From: Nemopilema nomurai | Taxonomy: Eukaryota > Cnidaria > Scyphozoa > Rhizostomeae > Rhizostomatidae | Assembly (NCBI GenBank): GCA_003864495.1 | Contig: ML133421.1 | Location: 868,001 to 932,000, forward strand | DNA length: 64,000 bases | Reading direction: 5' to 3' | Part shown: positions 47,160 to 58,125 of the stretch, piece after piece | Layout: the number at the start of each line of letters is the position of its first letter | Numbering within the stretch: the stretch's first letter is position 1 | Notes under the pieces: generated by a model | Databases searched by the model: none | Seen by the model: the letters and a program-made list of their open reading frames with translations, nothing else | What the model was told of the DNA's origin: nothing | Made by a program: the position numbers and the translations under genes

Positions 47160-50100
47160 ATGAAGGAGATTGAAAGTGGCCACGAGCGCCTGTCGACGGC
47201 CAAGACAGTATCATCCAGGTCTCTGCCTACGAGAAGTTCAACGGGACATCAAAGTAAGCCCTACTTTAATAAACATTATGGTTTGCTACTTGAAACGGCG
47301 TAACCTCTCTCCAACAATTCGTCAAACTTTCATTTGCTGACTGGACTGGACATAATATTTAACTAGGACATGTTCATTACGCAGGTCCTTGGTTAGTCCT
47401 CGGAAAATACCCAAAAGATGAACTTATTTTGTGCTAGACTCAACAGAGAGCGGTACACAATATTTATTACAGAAGCTGATGTTAATTATGAAGTAGAATA
47501 TCGATTCTCTTGCGCACAGTGGTGAGCTTTGCTGCATTTTAGAGGGGATTCATTAAGTAGACAAATAATTCATCGCTCTAAACAGTTGCTTAACTAAATA
47601 ACATTGTAGGCTCATAACGTGAAGCAAGCTTTGTTTTACTTTCTTCGTAAGCCCCGTTTGAAATTCTCTTTTTCAGACCACGGAAACGTAAACAGTAGGA
47701 ACAATTTCATTCGAGGCGAAATCGTTTCACTCTCCGGCATGACGCCATTGGACTCTCTCTACAAGTCGGCCTACCCGCGCTACCCAACTTTTCCATCGAT
47801 TTATGAAACCAAATACAAACACGATTTTCGTTACATTCCTTGGCCTGCCAAAATTTGCAAACGGTAAGTGATCAAAGGTTATCTAACAGCACATCAACAT
47901 TGTCCGCCCTGTTGGCATCGTTGCGTTGCTATGCTCTCATATCACTTGGACCCCTGTGGCCAATGGCTGGAATCCATGTTATGATCTCTTCGCTTGGAGC
48001 CTCGCAGACTTACAAGATAGTTGCCTATTTTCCCTATCTTTGATCGTATTCTAGAAGGATTTAGCTTTTTCCTACGATTTAAATTTCTTTGTAACTTGTA
48101 ACAAATCATTGCAAGGTAGAAACAAATCAAATCAAATGTAACAAATGCACAACACACTCCCGTCCTCCAACTGGGCGATTCAGTAAATCATAATCTATGC
48201 CAGTTGAAAGCTCAACCAGATTTAAGTTGATTCAGAATTGTAGTAATTACATAATTCTTTAGGAAGAGGCCTTTTCTAGATTCACAAACTCGTTAAGTCA
48301 GATCACCTGAAAGTATTGTATGAGAAAATACACTCGTTTTATAAGAAACAAACGCTTCTAAACGTGTTGTCAAATTCTAGCACTATTTGAATCGTGATGC
48401 TGCTTTCTAAAAGATCTGTCACAACTTCCTACAAGTTACCTTTCTTCACATAAACTGAATTACTGCTCTAAGAATGAGTTGCAACTGGAAAGATGAATGA
48501 CCAATCAATATGCAATTTCTTTTTTAGAGAGTACACACCGCCTGCCGACTACAGTAAATTCAATCTCGGAAAATCAAGGTATTCCGAGGAATTTCTACCA
48601 AGAGAACCAATCAAGAACAAATTGATAACACCTGTCTCGAAATTTCGAATGAACAAACCTCACCCAAGAATGCGAGTGGTGCAAAATTTTCCCGATGCAG
48701 TAAGTGCAATTTCATTGAAACTATAGCATTTAGATCCAACGTTTCAACAATGAAAATATGCCAAATAGTTATATTTCCAAGAAATTAGGAATTAGGAAAA
48801 TTGAATAATGATCTTGCTTTATGGGTTCTAAGAAACCTTTTTAGATTTGGAATGGCTAAGGACAAGAAACATAGTTTCCATTGACGGATACGGATCAAGA
48901 GTGATACGGATAGGTTGCATTTACACTGTAACGGATCACTTTTGCTTATAATAGGCTTTCTGTTTACACCAGTACGGATTCATGACGAAATTGAGGCATT
49001 TCTATTGTGAATAAGGATAGTAATTAACGTTAAGCCTCCGTGAAATATCAGAACGCGGCAAAATTTCCGGACGCCAAAATTAAAATTTATACCAAAAGAG
49101 AGTTGGACTGATGAAAAAATTTCCCTTTGCTCCAAATAGTTATTGATTATAAGGCAACAAAGATGATACGGATTGCCCCGTTTACATTGGGCTTTCAAGA
49201 GTCCGGGTCACTCTGGATCCTTTTGCTAGAATGATCAACAGTGATACGGTGAATAGGAGGGTGTTAACGGAAGGCCCGTCCCTATCACGTTTGATACGGA
49301 TCAAATTTAAAACAAAAGAGGAGATCAAGTCTTGTTATGCGAAGATAAGTTTAGGGTTAGGGTTAGGGTTAGGGTTAGAAGCTTAAACCTGTCGAAGTTT
49401 CCCCTTTTGAAATCACGGTTAAGAAAGGTCCAAGGAAAAAGGGTCAATGGGGGTAGGTTACCCAAGGCCCGGAATAGGAAGGGGTATCAAAGGTATGGAA
49501 ATTCTAATATTAAAATAAAGGCAGCAATCAGAGCTTAGGTAGCGAAATCAAAGCCCATTGGTTCTTATCTACCGGTGACTTTTAAATAGCTTTGTAACTT
49601 TCTCCTTAAGGTTTTGTATCCTTAAGGTTCCACCGCCCAACAATGGCTTCTTTTGACAATGTCATCAAAGTTAGCTTGTCCGACATTCCGATACCTTTAC
49701 AACCTCACACTGCTTGGCTTGTGTTGTTTACTGCCTGTAACAGATACTTTGTTGTGTTCTAGCAACGTTGGATTTGGTCAGCACCGGAAAACGTCGATAT
49801 GAACCAGATTGACAGATCGTCAACGACTGCAGGTAATGCTTTCGCAATTAGTACTTGCCCTTTCGCAATCAGTAATTCTATACCCAATGCTCGCATTTAA
49901 CTCAAGATTGCGAGGAGGTGACAAACCCACATGCCTCGTCTATTTGAGATTTCTCATTCTTAATATTCTAGTTTGCTTGAGCTTGAATGATATCAGAGAC
50001 ATGCTACTCCAATGTTTTTTTACTAAAGAAACGTAAAATTTTCTTTAGAACGAGTGCGAAAATGGCAGCGAAATGTAGAACCACAGTGGCACAGATGGAA

Positions 50101-50397
50101 TTCAAGATGATATTTTTGCACAACCACGCTGGTCTGTATGACTAATGCGAATAGGACATGTGACATTCTACACGTAAAAAGACATCGGAAGGAAGAACCA
50201 TAAATTTGGAATTCTACAAAACAATCCTACCCTACATCTATATTTTCTATGAACATATGTTACTAGTTATTTTCTTGTAGATAAACAAAAACAGACACTA
50301 AAGCAACTTTTGCAGTATTGCATTGTTCTAGTTCTTATATCTTTGGCCCGTTTTTAAACGTTTTAACTGGGTTTATAATTTTCCAGGAACCTCATGA
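47160..50397 (+). CDS. Unknown small Tyr/Pro-rich protein, five exons
   Basis: The coding exons are 47160-47253, 47677-47863, 48528-48699, 49763-49832 and 50387-50397; all junctions are in phase and have good GT-AG sites (donors GTAAGC, GTAAGT, GTAAGT, GTAATG). The start is fixed by an in-frame TGA two codons upstream. The product has about 177 residues: a Ser/Thr/Arg N-terminus, then a Tyr/Pro/Phe-rich core (SLYKSAYPRYPTF, KYKHDFRYIPWPAK, YTPPADYSKF, RWIWSAPENV). The last exon supplies only three codons and a stop, and is the weakest part. There is no membrane segment. Composition resembles small ciliary microtubule-associated proteins, but no family was recognised. It is transcribed away from the gene at 43858-46730. 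Confidence 0.7.
48865..49310. repeat. Intronic segment with recurring GATACGGAT motif
   Basis: The words GATACGGAT, GATACGG or ACGGAT recur at about 48879, 48893, 48929, 48974, 49165, 49249 and 49290, several next to TTTACAC/TTTACA. This suggests a decayed internally repetitive element in intron 3 of the unknown gene. No terminal repeats were delimited. Confidence 0.4.
49351..49378 (+). repeat. Interstitial TTAGGG telomere-type repeat
   Basis: Four perfect TTAGGG units plus TTAG, in intron 3 of the unknown gene. TTAGGG is the telomere repeat of cnidarians and vertebrates. Confidence 0.95.
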
Positions 50398-50446
50398 GTC
50401 AAAGAAATGCGACTAAGTACATCTTTTCAGATCTTGCTAATCATTC

Positions 50447-50452
50447 AATAAA
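50447..50452 (+). promoter_or_regulatory. Poly(A) signal for the gene at 47160-50397
   Basis: A canonical AATAAA 50 bp after the proposed stop codon; this lends support to the short terminal exon. Confidence 0.5.
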
Positions 50453-50968
50453 TTAATTAAACGGCTCACGGTAGAAAGAAATGACAACTATTTTCATAAA
50501 GGTTGGATGCAATTAATAGAACACCACAATTCTTCAAACAAGCCATGGAGTCTTCTGGCCCAGATCAGGCTTTTTGGTCATTAAAAGTCAAGGAAAAAGC
50601 TGTATTCACATAAATATTTGATAAGAAATATTGACCTACACTTTTAGCGCTTGATAAAGATATCAGGTTTGGCATGATTCCTGCAAATCAGGTTTGGTGT
50701 GTTGGCTCCTGAAAATTGTCAGTAGAAAGTTCTCTTTATGAAGGTCTTGTTCCATTTTACCGTCTTAAGGTAATGGCTTCAAGTTGCCTAGGCCGTGTTC
50801 ATTACTGTCTGACTAATGTGGGTTGCGTCACATTAAACTGAGGCTACAGTGCATGAAAACGAGACTATCATTTTCGTGTTTTTGTATCAAATGTAGTTCG
50901 TCCATCGTTCTTGGCTTGCTAGAATAATTCAGGACTTTAGCATACAGTACAGCTTTGGATGCAAGCAT

Positions 50969-53900
50969 TCAAACTTTCTTGCCAGCGAAAAACGCCACAA
51001 TAAGCGGAATCACCTTTATTGTGCTCAGATCAGCCAGGACAGCCTGCAAAGTAAAAATTACCAGTTGAATAATTTTCATCATTGGGTTCGAAAAAAAATC
51101 AAATAGTCGAGTAAAAGATTTACAAGCGAAAGAAACAAAAACTTGGATCTTCCCTCGTAACAAATGTCATCCAACAAGACTTTGTATGAAAATACAGCTT
51201 CCTTAGTTGACGCTAAGGATTGGCAATCTAGGTCGCTTTACATGAATCATCCAAAGCTCCAGCAATCGGATCGGGTGGCAACTACATTCTAGAGACTCAT
51301 TTGGGCCAAAAAAGGCCTGTCAGAGAAGAATGTTCTCAAATATTTTGGTCGAGATGTTTTCACAAAGTTGTCTCGTTATGATATTGCCACTTTTGTCGGT
51401 GAAATTCAGTGCTGAAAGTCTTCTAAATCATTGATAAGATAATTATTTTCCACATTGAAAAAATCAATCCTTGGTGCCAGCAGAGATGCTTATCTTTAGG
51501 CCTAAATTTTTCCAGCAAAAAAATCTTTTACCAATGCAAACGAAACTCGACACAACGCGATTTTGATGTTTCAATGAAGCAGCACAAACAAAAGTTAAAA
51601 TGGAGATGTTGCTAGATGCAACAGGTTTTAATACAAATTCAGCAACCACGAAGAATAACTTGAAATTGCAATCATTCGAAATTGCAATCAATCATCAAGG
51701 GTCATGATTTAGACATGGCTTAATTAGCACTGCTAAAAAGAAACTCGGTTCAGCTAAGAGATACTGGTAACATACTTCAAATTTTATTCATGTAAAAAAA
51801 CCTTCTTTGGATAATGCTAAAATCTTTGTGAGTGTAAAAGGTTGCCAACGAACTTAAGGTACAGCCTCCCCGAAACAGTATCATCATAAGACTGGATTTT
51901 TGCCACGTGGCACAATTAATAAACACAATACATTCACAAAAGCCTAAACAAACAATGCCAACCGGTAAATAATTTCCAGGGCAGAAATCTGATCACTGTT
52001 TCTTGTGAAAACAAGTGTAATTGGTGTTGAACAAGAAAGAATTGGTCTAGCAAATTCTTTAACTTCATGGTTCATTAATATTTTAGCCTGAAAACGTGCT
52101 GCGATGGTATTAAAATGTTCATGAAAAATTCATTGCATAGCTACAGAAAGACCCACCAAGCCATGTGCGGTGTTAAGCGTAATTGGCGAGAAAAGACATA
52201 TTGTTCTGTTGTATTTGGAGACTATACTACACGCCAATGATACGAGACAATCTTCTTCAGGCATCAAATGTCAATCGACAATTGTCTTGCCATGTAATGG
52301 AATTTGTGAGCTTCGAAATGGCGACGAATGCTTTATTTATAAAACGTGAGTTCACATTTCCAGACAGTTAATGCTAACTTAAGTTTCCTTCATGAAAAAC
52401 ATCATGAAAAATCATATTTCTAGTAATAGAACCACAAACGGGGGTATAAGCTACTGAAATAAGGTAATATTGTGGCATGGTAGTATTCAGGATAGGGCTA
52501 GAATAATAATTTTGCCTGTCGCCACGACCTACTATCCAGATGGTCATGCACGTGCTAGACTTACTGAATATTATGCCATGCACCTTACTCCATGAAAAGC
52601 TTAGCGTTTTTGTAATTAGCGTCAAAATTCATAATGATGGCCATTTCAGCTTCAATTTTCCATACTTTTAATTCACTTTCATGTTTTAGTAACTGTTTAC
52701 TTCAATATGTCATTCTCATCAATCCACAAAAGATCCTCGCCTTTCTTTTTGCTTACTCTAAACAACAGAGATACCGATAACTTCAGACCCTCTAATCGGC
52801 ATGTGAATGAATGATCAAGATAAAATACGAAGCACCATTCATAAGTCATGGAAGTATCTTTTGGAGTAAGGATAACAAAGATACCATCAGCAGACCTGCT
52901 AACACAGCACAATCAACAAAATGAACAATGGCCTAAGTCATAACATCAGACGTCAAAAATGCAGAACTAAGCATGCCAACCCACAATGAACATATTTCAT
53001 GGCTCAAGGGACCAACTGGAAAAGTCGTGGTTGTTCATGCCAAAAGAGCAAAGCCTCGTGGGAAGCAAATAGGGTATCATGTCTCGTCAAAATCTATCAT
53101 GCCTGACACAAAATTGGACTTTTACAAGTAATGCAACAAAATAAAGTACTTTAGCAATTCATACGCTGTAATTTCAGTCACAGATTGACCTGCATTGTAG
53201 CAGAGTCTAAAACTGATTTTATTTTCATTTTGGCTGCATTCATTATAAGACAAGGTAGGATATGTGACTGAATCTGTAAGCCTTTAAATTTCTGACTTTG
53301 CTAATAAAAAACGCTTCATAACGCTTTGCAAGAGTCCGTGTATCGCACGCATGCACGCGAAAGCACGCAAAAGCACGCATGCACGCAAAAGCACGCGTTC
53401 ACGTAGTGGCGCTTACCTCCAATGACTGTACTGTATCAGCAGCAAGGAGGTTTTCACGTCGATAAGACAAAATAGCAACAGCAAGGACTAAAAAGGAGAA
53501 TCAGTGAAATACAAATCAAAATAGAGCCACCTAACCCGGAAGTGTGTCTTTCAATATCTGCCATAACATAAGGCACGCTGCATTAAAAGATATTCAAAGC
53601 GTGTATATTAAAGATAAAGATCTATACCACGAGAAAACCGCAAGAGAATTTCAACGCTTTCGACAGAAGAGAAAGGAGTCAGGGTATTCTTTAAAGTCTG
53701 AAATGAACAGACAAAAGCATGAATCACAAAAGATTCATGACAAATTAGACCTGGTCTGTAATGAATCTCTATTGAATGGTACAAAAGATTTGGCTAGCTC
53801 ATTGCGTCCTAAATATGCGTTCTACCATTTGAAAATCTAGCACCACGTTGGTGGTATGTCCTAGTAATCCCACAAAAAGCAAACAAATTATCATCATTTC

Positions 53901-54367
53901 ATCAAACAAAAGTTGAAATAGCTCTGTTAAGCATTATTTTGCAAATTGCATCAAATCTAAAACACTTGAAAAAAGCCATCGTACTTAGCAGTGAACAAAT
54001 AAAATTTGTCGGGCTTTGAGTTAGGCCGTAATTTACAGTGATACAAAATTAAGAATGAAAACAACGCAGTTGAAAAACGGGGAAAATTATAGAGATTTCT
54101 ATGACTTGAATAATAATTCATATAAATATGGTCACTCTGTCTGTAATTGTTTTCAAATGTCATGTCAAAACATTGAAGAGAGTTCCCATATGCTGTTCGC
54201 TTGACGAGAGCTTGTCTCCAAATCCTTCGTCTAGCCACATCAACGGGAAGAGCAATGCTGGACAGTACCTTTGGTGTATATCCAGGTTAAGTTGGAATAT
54301 GAATGCATTTACCTGGTAATAACTCTAGTGAATCAAATCCGAAGATTCTGTCCCATAATTGCAGTGT
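50969..54367 (-). CDS. TBC1D19: TBC1 domain family member 19, last three coding exons (5' part not located)
   Basis: Three phase-matched exons (minus): 54367-54313, 53487-53417, 51043-50969. They encode LQLWDRIFGFDSLELLP, then LAVAILSYRRENLL...TVQSLE, then AVLADLSTIKVIPLI and a stop. This matches the C-terminal end of the TBC (Rab GTPase-activating protein-like) domain of human TBC1D19 (LLLWDRILGYNSLEILAVLA..., EAVLADLSTLKVMPLL). The tail here, after KVIPLI, is VAFFAGKKV. The upstream exon must end in phase 0. A 26-bp candidate at about 54400-54425 with a good donor would add LAICTQIE but introduces extra residues compared with human. The rest of the domain and the N-terminus should lie at higher coordinates, but were not found with confidence between 54.4 and 60.3 kb. 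Confidence 0.8.
53340..53402 (+). repeat. GCACGC-based short tandem repeat beside a TBC1D19 donor site
   Basis: Irregular units of CACGCATG, CACGCAAAAG and CACGCGAAAG over about 60 bp, starting only about 15 bp inside the intron from the donor of the middle TBC1D19 exon. CpG content is far above the surroundings. Confidence 0.8.
53544..53840 (+). CDS. Unsupported 98-codon Lys/Glu/Arg-rich frame, hypothetical
   Basis: An ATG-initiated frame antisense to a TBC1D19 intron. The product is charged and could form a helix (EFQRFRQKRKESG region), but no family, Kozak context or poly(A) signal supports it. Confidence 0.12.
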   Translation: MSFNICHNIRHAALKDIQSVYIKDKDLYHEKTAREFQRFRQKRKESGYSLKSEMNRQKHESQKIHDKLDLVCNESLLNGTKDLASSLRPKYAFYHLKI

Positions 54368-54590
54368 CTGTAAAGAGAAGAAAAGGCTAATTACCTCTAT
54401 TTGAGTGCAGATAGCAAGATCTTAGCCTGATTTTTCAGTGCCGTGGATACTTTGCTCTCTACAACTCAAAAGGAAATGGAGCGAAACTGTTATACCTTCC
54501 AAAATAACGATTGTAACAAATAGATAATAGCTAGGGCCTAGTTCATATGAAATATCTGCTTAAAAATTAGAAATTCAATAATTTACCTAG

Positions 54591-55115
54591 ATGATTCAAT
54601 TCAAAACTGAATTTGATATTCGAGTTTTGAAATTAAACGTAACTAAAAGCAAAATTACAGTAAAAGAGTTCTTTGTTGGTTGGCCAATATTTTCACTAAG
54701 TTTTCAATCTGGAGAACTCCTTAGGGAATTGTTTGCTGCCGTTATAGCAACGCAAGTAATTGTTTGCTCAAGGCATATAATCCTTGCTGGTAGCAGTTTC
54801 AAGTTAATGAATGCATCCCTGAATATAATTAGCAAGTATAGAGAGAAGGAGAGAAAGAGCATCGCACGTGAAGGTCTGGTATGCTGCACTTGTAACAAAA
54901 GACATACAAGTGGAGCAGCACCTGCAATGCCGCGTGGTGCAGGTATCACAATGCAGACGGGAAGTGCTAACAGTCTGCTGCGTCATCCAATACCCTATCT
55001 CTTCAAAACAGGAAAAGAACCTTATGTAGATTTCACGAGCTTCCCACAACAATGCAATGTGACGAAAAGAAGTTTTCGTCTGAAGACCATGACACCCCTT
55101 CAAGACTGCCTTTAA
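54591..55115 (+). CDS. Unsupported 174-codon frame, hypothetical
   Basis: ATG-initiated, with no recognised domain. It contains a moderately hydrophobic stretch (about residues 45-70) and a Cys pair (CCTCNKRH). The opposite strand is also open for 111 codons over part of the same DNA, so at most one can be real, and probably neither is. Confidence 0.15.
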   Translation: MIQFKTEFDIRVLKLNVTKSKITVKEFFVGWPIFSLSFQSGELLRELFAAVIATQVIVCSRHIILAGSSFKLMNASLNIISKYREKERKSIAREGLVCCTCNKRHTSGAAPAMPRGAGITMQTGSANSLLRHPIPYLFKTGKEPYVDFTSFPQQCNVTKRSFRLKTMTPLQDCL

Positions 55116-58111
55116 ATTCTTAAGCAGCAAAATGACCAAGTCTAGAGCTTAAAACAGACCACAAGTCATTTGCATCCGAAAAAGGACAACCAGTGTAATC
55201 GCCTTCGCCACTTTATGGGTAGTATACCACACAGAATCGTCAATATAAAACGGAGGCTATTCCACCCGTAAAAGCAAGGTAACGAGTTCCCAACTTGTAT
55301 ATTGATGATCACTTTAGAGCAACTTGTCCGGAGCACAAAACTGGACACATTAACGCTGATAGATTTTTGTCACTAAAGCCTTCTAGAAAACAGTGAAATT
55401 TATTAAATGCCGAAATGTTCAACAGCCAGGTTTGTCAACTGATTTTAAAGTCTCCTCGATGAATGAATAACCCAAGACATCAACATCGTTAAGAAGCACG
55501 AAACAAAGTGAACTGGCAGCATTGAGCCATTCGAATTCTTTAGACTTGTAAATGCTGGAGGTATTTGCTTGTTTACATTTAGGAATATCTTTCAAAAAGA
55601 ACTTAAAACCAAAATTAACAGTTTTTTAGCTTAAAGCAATAAAAACTTGGAAACGAAACTATAACTTTCCAAGGTCAATGCATAATGCAAACGATCGTCT
55701 TACTGGATATTTGCAAAACAGCGCAATTGCGGAGCGCAATTGGTGCCGCATTGTGTTCGAGCATTACCCCGTAACAAAGGATGCGGGAACCAGCTACAAC
55801 TACAAAACCGACGGTTTTACTACGAGTACTGCGACCTTCGAAACATAGTGACGTAAATCCTGCGAGTCAACTCAGACCAACTGTGCGTGCAGCCCTGGAA
55901 TTACAATAGACAACACTAAAGAATTACTGGATTATTCAAAGAAATAACTTCACTAGCAGCTGATGATACTGTTCATGGAATTCGTTAGCGAAACGTGGCT
56001 TGAGTTTGTTTTCAAACACGTCGGTATTCATTCATGTTGATTAGTGAATGAACTGGTGGTCAATTGAGGGCCTATTCAACCGGCCTTCACGCTGTGTAGT
56101 TTGGCTGGTGCCTCTAAGCTAGATTGATGCAATTAGCCAAACTTACTTTCGCAACAATGGGTTAAAGTAGGAAAGAAAACACGTATCTATATACTTCTAT
56201 GTACAATTTAAATGGGATTTGTATTATGTTACTGAAATATGATAATTAATGGAGGATATAAAAGATGAAATAAAAATAATCATGATGGCCCGGATTTTTT
56301 GTCTTTATAATTAGAATGGAGTTGAGAGTGTACTACTAAACATTAGGGATTCTAAGCGATGTGATTAAATGTGAAAACAAGAAACAAAGTCTTAAGAAAT
56401 TCAAGGCTTGTCCTTGAATTAAAAGTTAATTGTTCTTAGCTAAGAAACATAGTTCTTGATTAAATCCATGTACAAATTAAAAGTTTAATGTGGTAAATGT
56501 TCCTCGAAAACGAGAACAATGTTATCTTAGAAAGATATTGTAAAAAACTGAATGGTGTTAGACTGTTCTAAAATCAGGTAAGAAAACAAATACATTGCAA
56601 TCATCATAGTAAATAGAAGTTGAAACTTCGATATAGTATCAACAGGTGTCCATGGTTTGTTAAAACGATTTTGATTTATTCGAAATGCAGTGTAGAAGAA
56701 TATAGGAAGGAAAGGGTTTCGATGTTGCCCATCACTCAAAAGTTCTAGGAAAGTAAGCCTGGGCTAATGCAAGGTAAATTAATATCATTTTATAACAACT
56801 CCAACTAAATAACATAAATACATCGATATAATTAATCACATGAATTAATATGAAGCCAAATAATGAACGGAAATACCCCATTTCCTCTACTCCCTTAGGG
56901 CCACTCAGTAGAATGACAAACTCCTTTCTTCTTGACAATGGAGGCACGAAAGAAACATAGAGCAAAGCAAAATATGAAGGGCAATTATCAAGTTCGGCTC
57001 GTATCCAAAGTGTGCATATGGATTTCTGCATCATCAAAGGAATTGTAGAACAAAATCTTGTCAACGGAAACAAGATTACTTGATAATCATCCAAAGAGTA
57101 ATTTCCTGAAATTTTCATCGGTATATCAATTACTAGGAGAAAATGGATAGAAGCATGTGATTTGTTAAGCCTCCGATACTAATTTACTTATGTTTCATAA
57201 TCGTGCACTTCAACTGGAGATTAACGACAGTAGAATCAAATCAATTTTTTAGAATTCTAAAAGGGAAACTAAACATGTTGCGTTCCTTCAGACTGGACCT
57301 TTGTACACAAGCAACCATCAATGCGTTGGTCATATGCTATAAACTGGCTGATTAGGGCTTTCAACAAAGGGTCGGCAGCGGGCAGTCTTCCCCACCATTA
57401 CTCATTTTCTTTCCCACATTAGCCCCTTGGTGCGCCCTTGGCTGCTTGCTTTCTTCGGCGACAACAGTTTCTGAAATAATACTTATATGACTTCTGCTCC
57501 CTGCAGTTTTCATTAGTCACCAGAGGCTGTTCTCTTGCTTACATAGACGTTTGGGGAAAAAGGCAAGCTTCTGCTCTCTTGGCAACCCCCTAAATTTAAT
57601 CACTTCACCTCTTTTAATTGCATACCCAGCTGTCGTTGTGTGTCCTGGTGAATCACACAAGCAATCAGGCATTCAGTGACGCAGTGATGCCGTGAGGCAT
57701 TCTCAGAGGTGATTAGAGAGCACTAGCAAGGCACAGGGCTATTTAGTGAATCACTTACGGGGATATTTCAAAAAAGAACTAGCATAGGTATTTGGGAAGG
57801 CACTTAGCGGGCAATTTGTGATCATTTATGGGGTAGATTTGATTAGACCCCAGTATGACAATTCAAGCAACTTGAGCCAGAAGGGCAACCTGATACTTGC
57901 AGTTGTGCTACTTAAAATTTTAACTAGGCCGACAGATAGTGATCAAAGTTTACTACAAAATTAACAGCTTTTAACAACAAACGTATGACTTGTAAGAAAA
58001 GGGTGATTAAAATAAAAAACCCGTTTAATCAATCTTCAAAAGTTGAAAGAGTACTAGGTTTACACGAGATAAAAGGACTAGACCGGGACTTTCGACGACG
58101 GGATGTAGTTC

Positions 58112-58125
58112 GGGGGGGGGGGGGG
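58112..58125. repeat. Poly-G run (14)
   Basis: A homopolymer run of 14 G in intergenic DNA. Confidence 0.9.

Noticed and set aside
54121..54300. Minus-strand frame reading ARRRIWRQALVKRT next to the TBC1D19 exon
   Set aside because: Open in two frames, not similar to TBC1D19, and lies on the intron side of the exon donor. Probably old repeat sequence.
55700..55860. Locally CpG-richer plus-strand frame (about 45 codons, HYPVTKDAG region)
   Set aside because: No splice-consistent neighbours and no recognised family.
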